Shown in pieces: positions 41,640 to 53,029 of a stretch of DNA of 64,000 nucleotides. The notes beneath the pieces were generated by a model. The model saw nothing but the letters and a program-made list of their open reading frames with translations, ran no database searches and was not told the origin of the DNA. Numbering within the stretch: position 1 is the first letter of the stretch; each line of letters begins with the position of its first letter. A program made the position numbers and the translations under genes. Source of the DNA: Notamacropus eugenii (Eukaryota > Chordata > Mammalia > Diprotodontia > Macropodidae); NCBI RefSeq assembly GCF_028372415.1, contig NC_092872.1:550951705-551015704 (forward strand), read 5' to 3'.

Positions 41640-42045
41640 AACTATCAACTCTCTCAGTCAGACAATTAATATCACCTTGAGGTGAGGGAGCACCTTTCTT
41701 CCATGCCTCTCAGGTTTATGTGCTCTATGGGCCAGGGCTTCTATTGGAAGGGATCTCACAGGATCTCAGGGCAGGCCTTCTTTTTGGATCATGGGGGAGG
41801 GACATCATCTAGGAAACATACTTTAAGTGCAGAGGGAAACGATATCTCTTTCTGTGGAAAGAGTGCTGCTCTGATTCACAGCACTTCCCTAGGATGCACA
41901 GAGAGACTAACATGCTTTCATGATAGAAAGACAGGGAAAGAGACAGAGGGAAGGTGGCTAAGTGACAAATTCAAGATAATTGAACTCTGTAACGGCAGGG
42001 CCAGAAAACAGATGACAAGATATAGGATGGAATAGAAGATGAAAA
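41640..42045. other. Unique sequence with a 117-codon open frame
   Basis: The + strand frame 41682-42035 has no recognisable domain. Probably chance. Confidence 0.35.
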
Positions 42046-42049
42046 ATAG

Positions 42050-42232
42050 GATCTGACAGTGGAAAGAGAGTTTGTTTAGGAATCAGAAGATTTGGGCTGA
42101 AATCCTAGCTGTTTGATGCTTAATACCTTGGGGACTTCAAGCCTTCAGGTTTCTTTTTTGCCAGATGAGAAAGATGAACCAGGTGATATCTAAGGACTTT
42201 CCCACCTCTCAATCCTATGATCTAGGATCCCT
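42050..42232 (+). mobile_element. MIR3/THER-type SINE
   Basis: 'tttaggaatcagaagatttg' and 'tctaaggactttcccacctc'. Confidence 0.75.
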
Positions 42233-42329
42233 AGCTTTTGTAACAAGGCCAGTCCCCATAGGACTACCTTTTTCTGAAAAAATATGAATTCCAAACCTTT
42301 GTAATGCACGATCGGTAATAGTGATTAAT

Positions 42330-42598
42330 CATGATAAGCAGCTAACATTTATTTAGTGCCTACTGTGTGCCAGGCAATGTGATAAGTGCTTTATAATTAT
42401 TATCTCTCTTGATCCTCACAACAACCCTGGGAACTGGGTGCTATTATTATCTTTATTTTCTAGATGAAGAAACAGGCAAACTGAAGTTAAGTGACTTGCA
42501 TAGGGTCTTACAGCTAGTAAGTGTCTGAGCCTGGATTTGAATGCAAGTCTTCCTGTTTCCAGGTCTAACGTTCTATCTTCTGTACCACTTAGCCACCA
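42330..42598 (-). mobile_element. MIR, full length
   Basis: The tail (tagtgcctactgtgtgccag), CORE (gttaagtgacttgcataggg) and head (tctgtaccacttagccacc) are all present. Confidence 0.9.
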
Positions 42599-42604
42599 AA
42601 ACAA

Positions 42605-42805
42605 AAGAGTCCACATTTTTATAGTGCTTCAAGTTTCAAAAAGTGCATTCTTCACAATCAACTTGTGAGGGAGCTAGCACAAACATTGTGTCCATCATAC
42701 AGAGGAGAAGACTGAAGTTCAGGGAAATTAAGTGACTTGTCTATTGTCATATAGCTGCTGAGTATTAGACCCAGGACACATCCAGCTCTGCCCTTCTATC
42801 TTTAT
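42605..42805 (-). mobile_element. MIR
   Basis: 'tttttatagtgcttcaagtt' and 'ttaagtgacttgtctattgt'. Confidence 0.75.
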
Positions 42806-42859
42806 GTACATAGAAGCAAAGAATCTTAATATTGGAAATACCTTAGAGATCTGTGACAA

Positions 42860-43260
42860 AGGCCCTCTCAGTGCAATCATTGCTTTGAAACCTGCCTTCA
42901 TTTGGCCTCTGCTTGAACAGTTTCCAGTCAATACTACAGTAACTTCTTAAGTATTATGTAACGTAACAATATTACACAAAAACTTCACACAACAGCACCA
43001 TTGCTATGGGCACATGGCAGACACAATAGATCTTCACTGAGTTCAGCTGCTCTAATTATTAGTAAATTCTTCCTTGCAATAAGCCAAACAGATGAGAGGA
43101 AGGGTGGATACAAGGCTAGTCTTGAACCATGGAAATTCTGGCCCCAAACAAATCTCTAAGAAGACAAGAAGCAGGTGAATTGCTGATCCTACCGGTGGAA
43201 GGAGTTTCTACACTAGAAGTTACTTAGATGGATGAAGTCACAAATCTGAACCAAATTGGA
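42860..43260. mobile_element. Degraded CR1/L3 (-) and a SINE tail (+)
   Basis: 42860-43090 weakly matches the reverse CR1 end (ggcctctgcttgaacagttt; aaattcttccttgcaataag). 43165-43260 repeats the third SINE tail type (accggtggaaggagtttcta; tggatgaagtcacaaatctg). Confidence 0.4.
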
Positions 43261-43309
43261 GCCCAAAGTAACCTCCCTGTAACTTTCACCATTAGTCATA
43301 GTTCTGCAT

Positions 43310-43425
43310 TTTAGAGCTGTAATGATGCTTCTTAAAGATCATCTAGCCAAGTGTCTTCCCTTTCCCATTTTACAGATAAGAAAAGTGAGGCCCTAATTAT
43401 CTCAAGGATCATATAGTTTAATCAA
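43310..43425 (-). mobile_element. MIR3/THER SINE fragment
   Basis: 'agatcatctagccaagtgtc' and 'acagataagaaaagtgaggc'. Confidence 0.65.
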
Positions 43426-43429
43426 TTCA

Positions 43430-43800
43430 AGTTCTATTTCTCTTACTATCTTAGTAAGAAAATACCCAAAGAAGACAAACCAAACAATATGAAACATGAG
43501 GATATCCAGGAAAAGCTTCTGCAAAGGAAGGCGGCAGAGGAGTGACTTGCTTAACAGCCTATAGACTTTCATCTAAAGTTAATTTTTTTCTTCTACACCA
43601 GCGATAGCTAGATGTTCTACCCTTCTTTAAGAAGAATGCACAAAGTCACCGCATGCCAGTAAGCACAGAAGAGCAAATTTACTCGGGGGAACGGCTTTAT
43701 CCATCTGGAACAAGATGTCCACCATTCATGGCCCAAGAGCTGTGTAACTGGGGTTTTTTTTCTTTGTAAATAGATTTTTTTCCAAACAGTTAATGATAAA
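43430..43800. other. Unique sequence
   Basis: Nothing recognised. Confidence 0.45.
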
Positions 43801-43801
43801 A

Positions 43802-43932
43802 TACCACACACACACACACACACACGCACACACGCACACACGCACACACCCTCAAACCCTTCCAGAAAAAAGTTGTCTGAAGCTATTTTAAGGACTGTTT
43901 GTGATAGATTGGTATATGTGACACTAATGAAA

Positions 43933-43982
<50 letters not shown>
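43802..43982. repeat. Inverted pair of microsatellites: (CA)n then (TG)n
   Basis: (CA)n with three CG interruptions (43802-43849) and a pure (GT)n (43936-43982), separated by 86 bases. The two tracts are complementary, so the strand can fold on itself. Confidence 0.95.
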
Positions 43983-43983
<1 letters not shown>

Positions 43984-43984
<1 letters not shown>

Positions 43985-44160
43985 GAAGGGAAGGAGGAGA
44001 GAGATACACACACTTAGAGAAAAGGAGAAGGGGAAAGTAAAAAAGGGGGACAGAAATGGAGAAGAGAAAGTCAGAGGGAAGGAGAAAAGAGAGGAGAAGA
44101 TGAAACAAGAGTGAGAAAAGATAGGAGAGAGAAAGAAGTGAGAGAGATGAGTACGGTAGT
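43984..44160. repeat. Purine-rich (G/A) tract
   Basis: Almost only A and G for about 170 bases (ggaaggagagagatacacac; agaaagaagtgagagagatg). Low complexity. Confidence 0.8.
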
Positions 44161-44710
44161 ACTAGATGCCCATGTTATGTCAGGTCTTACACAGTGGGCT
44201 GCAAAAATAATCCCTTCCCCTGGGGTGCCATTATAACACTACTCTAGTAACTTGCATCATCTTGGTTTTGGCTTCTTGGCGGGCAGATGTGCCCAAATGC
44301 CATCAATATTCTGCCCTCCTGTTGAACAATGTGGGCTTTGATCTTCCAGCCCTATTGGACTAGAGTTCTCTAGGGCATAATTACAGTTTTTATTTACCTC
44401 TCCATACTGCGTCATTGACTGATACTATCAGACGAGACTATCTTATCTGAAATTTTACAGTACAAATCTCCTCTGACAGCTGGATATGATCTTTCGCTTG
44501 AGATATTGGAAGTGAGTTACAGTATGTCTCATAATGATTTTATGGAGCCCAGACCAGGCAGCATTTTGAAAACATTCTCAGAGCAACGGAAATCAATAGA
44601 TAATATGTTCTGTGTTGTCCTTGTAATAAGGAAAAGGACATGGATTTTCATAGGACACAAAGGAACCCTCATAGTTAATGTCAGGCTTTGGTCTTCTAAC
44701 CAAGCCTAGC
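44161..44710. other. Unique sequence
   Basis: Nothing recognised. Confidence 0.45.

Positions 44711-44765
<55 letters not shown>
44711..44765. repeat. (GT)n microsatellite, about 27 units
   Basis: Pure tract. Confidence 0.97.
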
Positions 44766-44766
<1 letters not shown>

Positions 44767-44769
44767 TGG

Positions 44770-45050
44770 GGGAGGGAACACTCAAACAACAATTTTTAAT
44801 TTAAATTGAATTAGATATAGTGTAAGAACCCTGGATTTAGGGCCAGAGGCTATGAGCTTGCTACTTCCTTTCACTCCTCACATCTCTCTCAGCACCCTTA
44901 GTCTCTTGTGCCCCATGTACTAATGAAAACTTTTAAAAAATAAATTTCAAAACAAATCTCCATATTCTCAATGTTCCACGAAAGCATCAATTTAAAAAAA
45001 CAACAACAAAACCTTCCAAAAAGCAGCAGTCAGACTTCAATGTTAGCACT
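44770..45050. other. Unassigned sequence
   Basis: 44825-44910 may be a MIR remnant (agaaccctggatttagggcc). An A-rich patch lies at 44990-45012. Confidence 0.35.
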
Positions 45051-45054
45051 GGAG

Positions 45055-45360
45055 GAGCAGCGCGTTGGAGCAGAGGTAGTCCTGGAGTGGTTAGGCAGAT
45101 CTGGCTTTCAGACTTGCCTCTGATACTAGTGGTGAGACTCTGGGCTTTTCTATCATTTAGCCTCCCATTGTCTCACACAACTTCCTAGGATGTGAGATAG
45201 TGTAGGACAGCACGGATTTGAATTTTAGCTCACCGTTGACAAGGTGACATTGGTCTAGTCATTTCTTTTGTTTGGGGCTTAAATTCTTCATACTTAAAAT
45301 TAGAGGTTGGAAATGACTTTTAAGTTTTCTCTCAACTCTAAGCTTATGATACTCTAAGTC
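45055..45360 (+). mobile_element. Two degraded MIR-type SINEs
   Basis: 45055-45180 (ttgcctctgatactagtggt) and 45185-45360 (agaggttggaaatgactttt; ctcaactctaagcttatgat). Confidence 0.6.
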
Positions 45361-45409
45361 ATAGGTGGGTTACAATCTGTGCTGTTGGATCTCATTGGGG
45401 ATACCCCAA

Positions 45410-45598
45410 ACTGCCAAGACTGGAAGAGAATTTAGGGATGCTTCAATTAAACTCCATCATATTACAAATAAGAAAAGCGAGACCTCAGGGTGGAGGAATT
45501 TTACTCAAGGTCATAAAGGTTTAAGTGTCAGAGATTGGGTTTGAACTCAGGTCTTTCTGACTCCAGGCCTGGTGCCCTAGCCACCTAGCTGTCTGTGT
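45410..45598 (-). mobile_element. MIR-type SINE
   Basis: 'gaactcaggtctttctgact' and 'gccctagccacctagctgtc'. Confidence 0.8.
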
Positions 45599-45599
45599 A

Positions 45600-45985
45600 T
45601 GTTAACTACTTTCAGGTGAATTTTGGAGATAAATGAATGGTTATGTTTAGGATGGTTACATTTGGAATTTGCTATTTCCAAACTCCCTAAATAGGATGAA
45701 AGTTATAAAAAATAAAATTAAAAACAAGTGGCAGCTAGTTTGTTCTCTGAACTGACTCGCTATCTAAGCAGAGAGGAGCAAAGTGGGTAAAAGCAGAGAG
45801 ATTTCCCAACCTTGCCTGGCTCTTTGTCTCAGAACCCCAGAATATTGACTTGACCCAGCCTGTGTGTGCTGGGTGTCATGCTGGGCCTGTGCTTAGCTAG
45901 CCTGAGAAAATAGCTCTTGCTCAAGGAGATCTTGGATGTTTTCATGGACATCCATTGGTTTTATGCTCTACTACTGATAGCTCCA
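45600..45985. other. Unique sequence
   Basis: Nothing recognised. Confidence 0.45.
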
Positions 45986-45988
45986 GTC

Positions 45989-46180
45989 CAGTTCTTAACC
46001 CAGTGGTTTGTGAATTTTTAAAAAATATTTGATACTGGTATTATAACATAGTTGTTTTCTTTTCTCTCTTTTTGTAATCTTATGGATTTTAAGTTATGCA
46101 TTTATGCATTTAGAAGAGGTTCCCAGGCTTCACCAGACTGCCAAAGGAATGTATGGAACAAAAACATCTAAGAACCCCTG
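45989..46180 (+). mobile_element. hAT-like nonautonomous transposon (family 2), copy 3
   Basis: 'cagttcttaacccagtggtt' and 'ggcttcaccagactgccaaa', ending 'ctaagaacccctg'. Flanking octamers ctccagtc / ctctatcc match at 5 of 8. Confidence 0.75.
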
Positions 46181-46379
46181 CTCTATCCCCTGATGCTTGG
46201 CAAGAGAGGGGTCCCTTGCTCCTCCTGGAGTATCTAAGCCTTCACTGGTGGGCTTTACTTCTCTGCCTGCCAGGATGACATTTGGTTCCAGGTCACTGGC
46301 TTATTGCTGTTTTCTGCCTCTTTCTGACATTTTTTCATTTTTCCTATCTCTCCTCCTGCCTCTGCCCATTTCTTTTCCC

Positions 46380-46527
46380 CTTCCTCTGTTCATACCTGGA
46401 CTCACCTATTCTAACAGAATGTAATTTCTTTGATAGAAAGATTTGCTTTCATTTTTATATTCATTTGCATCCTCCGCTACTGCAGAATGGGTGACTAGTA
46501 AACATTTGTTAATTGAATTGGTTTTAA
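46380..46527 (+). mobile_element. L2 3' end
   Basis: 'cagaatgtaatttctttgat' and 'gtaaacatttgttaattgaa'. 46181-46379 upstream is pyrimidine-rich and unassigned. Confidence 0.6.
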
Positions 46528-46531
46528 TCAT

Positions 46532-46770
46532 TTGGTTGTTGTCCTTCATTCTGGAAGAAGCCTAAAATGACAACTTTATGTCAGGGTCAAGGTACAGTGT
46601 GTTTGACTGGTGTTGGTCATCCAATTCCAACTTGGAAGATTCTACCACAGGTTGGGCACAAATAACATTTGGAGCGGAGATGTCTCCAAATTTGTGCATC
46701 TCACGTTTCTTTTGAGCTGCTGAAATTCTCATTGAGGACACTGCCTTCTTGGAGGTAGGCACAGCATGCT
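46532..46770 (-). mobile_element. RTE-like LINE 3' end
   Basis: 'tggttgttgtccttcattct', 'accacaggttgggcacaaat' and 'tgtgcatctcacgtttcttt' match the copy at 49748 in order. 46771-47035 is unassigned. Confidence 0.6.
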
Positions 46771-47039
46771 TTACTGCCTTGCATTTGATAGCAGGGTGGG
46801 ATCCCTACTGGCTGCAGTGAGCAGGCCAGGGTTGGGTGAAGCAGACTTTTTGGTGTCCTTTCTAGCCCCTTCCTCACACCAGGAGGTGAGCAGCACATTC
46901 CTTAAAAAAGGTTGCTCAGATACCCAGGGAACTGCTGAATTCCAGTGCTGCTTCAGTCCAGTGAGAAGATGACCCTGTGGCGGAGTCCACTTGTACGAAG
47001 CTCCCAGTGTGTCCATACTTGATGTTTCCTCACTTGCCT

Positions 47040-47575
47040 GTTGCCTCAGGACTAAAATGATCTAGATGTCTTTTGATATACATAAATCAGATTTAAGAGA
47101 AGAAGAGTTGTGTGAAGTAGTTGGCCTCAGCCTCATTCTCTCTTCCAGAGTCATCAGAATTCATTGACAAGACAAATGTCGAAACAATTGGAGATGGTCT
47201 TGGATGCAGTGGATGACCTTGACTTCTTCCATGTCTCACCAAGTTCTAGGCTCTCTACAATGTATGCTTCATGGCCAATGGAGCAAATTGCTCCTATCCT
47301 CCCATTTATCTGGGGATGTCTTCACGTGCTTGGGGTAGACATTTCCCTGACTCACTGACAGGGTTGAAGTCACTTGGTTATCCTCAACCTGGGTCTGTTG
47401 AAACAGTTTACCAAATTGTGACTGCTGTGCGTGCTACAGGTAAGAGTTATGTGGCAGGTGGACACCAAAGGTTGATGAGTAGCCATGAAAAGAGCTTGGC
47501 AGTCATCACACCAGAGTCACTTGTCTTCCTTGAACACTGGTATACTTTGTTGGTCTTAATGTCTGTGGAATGAAT
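47040..47575 (-). mobile_element. Marsupial LINE 3' region (RTE-like, WALLSI source type)
   Basis: 'ctctcttccagagtcatcag', 'caattggagatggtcttgga' and 'gtgcttggggtagacatttc' follow a marsupial LINE tail I recall. 47095-47215 is the reverse complement of the tail of the SINE at 33952. The clade is uncertain. Confidence 0.5.
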
Positions 47576-48095
47576 AATGTAAAATACACTTTAATTCTAT
47601 GACTTATTAAATGCCTATTATGTGCAAAGCACTTTTTTATAACTTACGGGGGACTTTAGACAAGTTACATAGCCTTGTCTTCTTAGGTAAGTGATTTTCC
47701 CTAAGTAGTTGACCTAAAGCATTTGGGAGCTGGGAGACTGAAGGAAGACTACACAGATTGTCAGGTTCTCCATGGAAGGTACTGGGGAATTATTTAAAGC
47801 ATAATCGCCATCGTCAGGGTTATTTCATGCCTGCTCTAAAGTTGTACTCTGGAGCGCAGGGAATCTAATCATTTCTGTTATGCCCTCCAAGTGAATGACC
47901 TTTTCTTCTGTGCCTGAACAGGATGACTTTTCAAATGTCAAGAACCTTAATTCTCATTTAGCAAAGTCTATGTGTGGATGACTTACAGCTAACTTGAAGT
48001 TGGAAAGTTCAGATATCCTCGAGTTATTTGAACAAAAAAGAAGAGCATTCCAAAACAAGCAAACAAAAAAAACCATAATAAAACACCCAAACCCC
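47576..48095. other. Short L2/MIR remnant, then unique sequence
   Basis: 47590-47650 (aatgcctattatgtgcaaag) is an L2/MIR end. The rest is unassigned. Confidence 0.45.
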
Positions 48096-48099
48096 AGAC

Positions 48100-48252
48100 T
48101 CACTCACACACACACACACACACATGTACACGCACACACACACATACATATATACACACATACACATACATACACATACACACATACATATACACACACA
48201 CACATATACACACACACACATATACACACACACACATATCCACACACATACC
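48100..48252. repeat. Compound (CA)n/(CATA)n microsatellite
   Basis: About 150 bases of CACA and CATA units. The frames through it on both strands (for example 47994-48497) are artefacts. Confidence 0.97.
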
Positions 48253-48254
48253 TG

Positions 48255-48700
48255 CCTCAAATCCCTGAACCAGGGTGTGGGGAAGGTACCTTAAACCCAT
48301 TAGAGTTTTTTCCCTCTGGAAAAAAGAAAAAGGCTAGTCTTTCATGTTCTCATTACTTTTGCTTGAGACAAGTTACATACAGGGGATGGGGGAGATTTTG
48401 GAAAGTTGATATATTTATGCTTAGAATATTTGTACTTTGGCAGTTTTCCAACAATCCTCTCCCCCCTCCAGTACTGACTATCCAAATGATTCATTAGATA
48501 AGTTGGACAAATCACATAAAAACAGGTGGAAGCTATTCTGTTCCCTTACTTGGCTTGTTCCATGGCCAGTCTGACCCTCCAAGGCTGATGACTCTGCGAT
48601 CTCATTGGTGCATTTGCTTCTCCATAATTTAAATCAGAACCCAATCATGCTTTTCATCCTGAGGCACCCTGGTCCACTGCCTTTTGAAGTTCACTCTAAC
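48255..48700. other. Unique sequence
   Basis: Nothing recognised. Confidence 0.45.
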
Positions 48701-48709
48701 TCTGTAGGC

Positions 48710-48912
48710 CAGGGGTGGGGAACCAGAGGCCTTGAGGCCACATGTGGCCTTCTAGGTCCTCAGATGTGGCCTTTTGACTGAGTCCAAGTTTTACTGAACA
48801 GATCCTTTTATTAAGGGAATTTCTTCTGTGAAATTTGGATTCAGAAAAAGGGCTGCACTTGAGGACTTAGAGGGCCACATGTGGCCTCCAGGCTGTAGGT
48901 TCCTCACCTCTA
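48710..48912. mobile_element. Palindromic hAT-type MITE (family 1), 203 bp
   Basis: Starts caggggtggggaacc and ends ggttcctcacctcta. The body is an inverted repeat (cacatgtggccttctaggtc at the left, the inverse near 48870-48890). Flanking octamers ctgtaggc (48702-48709) and ccctaggc (48913-48920) match at 6 of 8, a decayed 8-bp target-site duplication. Confidence 0.85.
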
Positions 48913-48920
48913 CCCTAGGC

Positions 48921-49745
48921 AGTCCCTTCTGCTTTCATAAAGTACTAATTTTTGGAAAGTTTTCCCCTACATGGGATCCACCCAATGTGCCAGGGACCTT
49001 CCTTGAGTTCTCCAGATATTATGTGGCTATGAATGGAGCATAGGCATTCTCTCACATTGCTATTTAATGGGGCCATCTTTTTCTTCTGGCCACATGTTTC
49101 TGAGATGAATCTTGTTTTTTTTCCTCTAAATGTTTCAAGTCTTATTTTCATAAGCTCTTTGAGGGCAGGAGTAAGTAACCTATACACTAGAAATACACCC
49201 TACTATAGCCCTGCAGGTTAGACCTCAGCTGGGGCCCTGTTCTGGGTCTTTTCTCTCTCTCCTCCTCCTCTCAGTGGGGCATAGATGAAGAAACTCTGGA
49301 TAGGGAGGAGGGGAGGGCTCAGTCTAACAGAATGATCTTTGTTGCCTCTGGGCTAACTTCAGGAGAGCCAAGTGGCAGCTACTGACTCAACAACCCCATT
49401 TCCTGTGTCACGTAGGTGAGTTTTCAAAGTCTTCTGTCAGGAGACTGACTCTTTCTCACTTTCTTCCTTGCCAGTCCCACCGAGATGATGAGCTCATCCC
49501 TGGGGGGAGAGGGAGGCCTGGTGGAGGCAGGCTCCCTCTGTGTGTTTGTTTGACTGGAGCAGGCCTCTCCGCTGTCTTGGCAGGGAGGTGTGGATGTTTG
49601 CACAGCCCTGTTTGGATTCAGCTTCCATTCCACAGAGCCTTCCCTGTGGGACCTCTGCACTCACCACAGAACTGAGTTGTTTCCCAATCCAGGAGAGGGT
49701 GTTGAACTCCATGTTTTCCTGACATGCCTTCTTTCTGATTGGACC
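48921..49745. other. Unique sequence, 820 bases, right half GC-richer
   Basis: No repeat recognised. Overlapping frames exist on both strands at 49424-49955, none with a known motif. Confidence 0.45.
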
Positions 49746-49747
49746 CT

Positions 49748-50640
49748 TGGTTGTTGTCCTTTGCTCTCAAAGAGGACCAAAATGACTTCACTATGCTTGA
49801 GTCAGGTTACATTGTGTCCAACTGTGGCTGATCAGACCCATATGAGCTCAGAGTGCTTTATGATTTGGGCACAGGTAATCTGTGTGAACATTAGGAGTGG
49901 ATTCTCCAAATTTGCACATCCTTTGTTTGCTTTGAGCTGTTTCAATTCTGCTTGACGCATAGAGCACAGCAGCTTTTCCGATGTGGGCACACCATGCCAG
50001 TGTCTCCCATGTCACACAGGCAATTCCAAAGTTCTTGAGAGAAACCTTGAGAGTGTCTTTGTATCCTTTCTTCTGACCACTATGTGATCACTTGCTTTGT
50101 GTGAGTTCTCCATAAAATAGTCTTTTTGGAAAGCATTATGTTTTGCTTTCGAACAATGTGGCCAGCCCATCCAAGCTGTCCTCTCTGAAGCAGAGTTCGA
50201 ATGCTTGGGAGTTCAGTTCTAGTAAGGACCTCAGTGTCTGGTATCTTCTCATGCCAGGTGATCTTCAGAATCTTTCTAAAACAATTCAAAAAGAAGTGAT
50301 TCATTTTCCTGGCATGAACTGGTAGTCCAGGTGTCACATCATACAACGAGATCAGCCCAATGGCTCTGCAGACCTTCAGTTTGATAGTCAGCCTAATACC
50401 TCTTCTCTGTCATACTTTCCTTCAGAGCCTCCTAAACACTGAGCTGGCTTTGGCAGTGCATGCGCCAACCTCACTGTCAATATGTACATCCCTGGAAAGT
50501 ACACTACCAAGATAAGTGAACTTAACCACAGCATTCACAACTTCTTCATTCGTTGTAACCAGTGGTTCCACATATTGGATTGGACCCTACACACTCACCC
50601 AAAGAGAGGCCAGTGTCTTTCTTTTGATTTGATATTTGCC
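49748..50640 (-). mobile_element. RTE-like LINE, RT C-terminal region and 3' end
   Basis: Minus-strand translation of 50346 back to 50080 shows 'FRKILKITWHEKIPDTEVL' and 'LLQRGQLGWAGHIVRKQN', the C-terminal motif (LRKILxIxWQDK...LRWAGHVVRM) of a non-LTR reverse transcriptase family. The 3' end (toward 49748) matches 46532. The copy is broken by stops and small deletions. Clade assignment to RTE is tentative. Confidence 0.75.
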
Positions 50641-50739
50641 TGGCACTGCTGTCTAGGGGTGTGAATCATGAAGAAGGCCTCAAGGATAGAACTTGGAACT
50701 CCCACTTCACTGGTACCACCTAGCCATCTGATTGGAGGG

Positions 50740-51022
50740 TGGAGCCACGAGCTCTCAAACCTCTACCAAAGGAGAGGGTCCAGACCAGCAATCTCTTCAT
50801 TTCCCACCTGGTTATATTCTTTAGGGATACTCCATCTTGACTTTGGGGAGAGAACCTTCCCTCCCCAGCACACGCTGCTTCAGCTTCCTTTGGAGTGTTA
50901 CCTTCCATGATTAGATTGCAAGTTCCTTGAAGGTAGGGACTATCTTTTTTGTTTTTGTTTCACCAGCATTAGCACAGCACCTGACACATAGTAGGTGCTT
51001 AATAAATGTTTATTGACTGACC
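50740..51022 (+). mobile_element. L2-tailed element
   Basis: 'gagagaaccttccctcccca' and 'tagattgcaagttccttgaa', then a well-preserved L2 terminus (acacatagtaggtgcttaat). Confidence 0.75.
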
Positions 51023-51114
51023 TGAATTTGGACATTCCAATACTTTAATACTGTAGTGTCTCCACAGTGCAGTGCCTTCCCCTCCCACATAGGCAGCAGC
51101 TTCTCTATGACTTG

Positions 51115-51325
51115 AGAGGCGGCTTGGTACAGGTGAAAAAAAAAAAACTGACTCTCTAGTCAGAGGACCTCGGTTTGTGTCTTGCCTCTGATACTTAACA
51201 CCTGTGGGACTTTGGAAAGTCATTTAACTTCCCAGAGCCTCAGCTTCCTCTTCTGTAAAATGAAGGAATGGTTGCACTAGATGGTTTCTGAAGTGCCTTT
51301 CTGCTCTAGAGCTAGATCTATGATG
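51115..51325 (+). mobile_element. MIR3/THER-type SINE
   Basis: 'cttcctcttctgtaaaatga', 'ggttgcactagatggtttct' and 'ctctagagctagatctatga'. An (AAAAG)-type A-rich tract follows (51356-51388). Confidence 0.8.
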
Positions 51326-51424
51326 GGGTAAGATGGTTTTTGAGAGTTTCTGCAGCAAAAAAAAAAGAAAAGAAAAGAAAAAAGAAAAATCAGCATCCTA
51401 CTTCCAGTTTGGTGATTCAATTCA

Positions 51425-51775
51425 GTGCAGCAAACATTTCTCAGAATTGCAGGATCTCACAGGTGGAAGGAACCTCAGAGGCTATTTGGTTCAACTTACA
51501 CCTAAACAGAAATTCTTTCTTTTATGTTCCCACCCCTCCCTCCCCTGCAAAAAAAGTCATTCAGATCTGAAGATCTCCAGTGAGGGAGGAAAGCTACTTC
51601 CGTCAGAAGTAGCCCATTCCCACTAAGGATAATCTCAGTTGTTAGAGATTTTCCCCTCTGATATCAAACCTAAATTTGTTTCTCTGCGTTGTCTGCCTGT
51701 TGTTCTCAGCTCAAACCTGTAGGACCTTGGAAAATGTGTTTTCTCCCTCCCCTCCCTAGTCTTATCTTTTTCAGG
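51425..51775 (-). mobile_element. CR1/L3 LINE 3' coding end
   Basis: 'ggaaggaacctcagaggcta', 'gaagatctccagtgagggag', 'gtagcccattcccactaagg' and 'aaacctaaatttgtttctct' are in reverse CR1 order. Confidence 0.75.
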
Positions 51776-51801
51776 CTAAACATCTCTAGTTCCAGGGGTG
51801 T

Positions 51802-52135
51802 GCTGGAGCTGGCTTGTCTTACCTTGTGAAAGCCAAATGTTAAATATTCAATGGGCATTTACATCTCAGAGAAGGTCAAATGCTGAAAGTTAGAACTTGA
51901 TGTATTATTTTAGAATAAATTGTTTTATTTACATATAAATAATAATATGTAATGATAAATGGTTTTGTTTATATATCATTTCTATATGAACTGTTTTACT
52001 TATTGATCGTTTACACTTAAGGAAATGATGGAGAAAAAGTTAATGGTGCAGATATATCATGCATTCATTTTTTTCCAGAGAGACAGTTGTTAAACATTTA
52101 TCAGCACACCCCCGCCCAATACCTATCACTAATCC
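51802..52135 (+). repeat. Unnamed ancient interspersed repeat, copy B
   Basis: It begins 'gctggagctggcttgtctta' and contains 'ggaaatgatggagaaaaagt' and 'cagttgttaaacatttatca', in the same order as copy A at 17830, with an extra AT-rich ~75-base stretch in the middle (about 51930-52010). Confidence 0.65.
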
Positions 52136-52139
52136 TCAT

Positions 52140-52320
52140 GTAGATGCTTTGGAAGTTCTTTACAAAGATAGATATCCTCTTTGGATGTTTCTGCCTTATT
52201 AATGTCCTCCCTAAAATATGGCGTCTAGAACTTCATATAATACTCCAAAAGTGGTCTGACTAGGGCAGAGTACAGTGTGATTGTCAACCTTCTTTTCCCT
52301 TCTCATTTTAGTTGTTCTGG
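52140..52320 (-). mobile_element. CR1-like fragment
   Basis: 'cctaaaatatggcgtctaga' and 'ggtctgactagggcagagta' resemble a CR1-related antisense segment. Weak. Confidence 0.4.
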
Positions 52321-52695
52321 GGCAACTTGGCTCAGCCAAGTCTAGTGATTCCCATTCAGGGCTGGAATTCAATAAAACATTTGTGGGCTGTAAAACACAA
52401 TAGAAACAAATTTAGTTATGAAGGATAAAAAGGACTAAAAATAGATCCTTCACCTCTTGCATCTCTTGTACAGCAAGTCTTAATCAGAAAGATAGTGTCC
52501 AGGGCATTGGGAATTCCATGAGGTCTTAGGGGCAGTAATTTCCCATAGGTTTATGTCTCATATAACAAGGAAGCCAAATAAATGATTCAGTCTTTAGTCC
52601 TCCTAACCAGATTCCAAGGATAATCTCCTTGCCCTCTTACGGAAAAATCATCCTGGCCTATATAAAGAAGATATTGCTCCTATCCCAAGGTCATA
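52321..52695. other. Unique sequence
   Basis: Nothing recognised. Confidence 0.45.
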
Positions 52696-52697
52696 TT

Positions 52698-53025
52698 AGG
52701 TTTTTGTCAATTCACCAAACACTTATTACTGTTGTTGTTGTTTAGTCATTCCAGTTGTATCTGACTCTTCATGACCCCATTTGAAGTTTTCTTGGTAAAG
52801 ATGCTGGGGTTATTTGTTTTTTCCTTCTCCAGCTCACTTTGCAGATGAGGAAAGTGAGGTAATCAGGGGCCAGATTTGAACTCAGGTCTTCCTGATTCCA
52901 GGCCAGGCATCATCGAGGTATTTATCAAGCAACGTAAGCCACATTGTTAGGCATTGGCCGTACAAAGACAAATTAAATGAGCCATGTCTTCAAAGGGCTT
53001 ATATTCTCTTGCTATGTCATATTCA
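52698..53025 (-). mobile_element. L2 3' end split by MAR1
   Basis: 'caattcaccaaacacttatt' (left) and 'gtatttatcaagcaacgtaa' with 'tcaaagggcttatattctct' (right) are parts of one L2 end around the SINE at 52728-52915. Confidence 0.7.
52728..52915 (-). mobile_element. MAR1-type CORE-SINE, internally shortened
   Basis: 'ctgttgttgttgtttagtca', 'ttcctt ctccagctcacttt' and 'gaactcaggtcttcctgatt'. The CORE segment with 'gacttgcccagggtcaca' is missing. Confidence 0.85.
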
Positions 53026-53029
53026 ACAC

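Noticed and set aside
43617-44108. A 163-codon minus-strand frame
   Set aside because: It is built from the CA and TG tracts and a purine-rich tract. No coding signature.
47994-48497. A 167-codon open frame, the longest in the window
   Set aside because: It runs through a CA/CATA microsatellite, giving His/Thr repeats, and the flanks have no domain.
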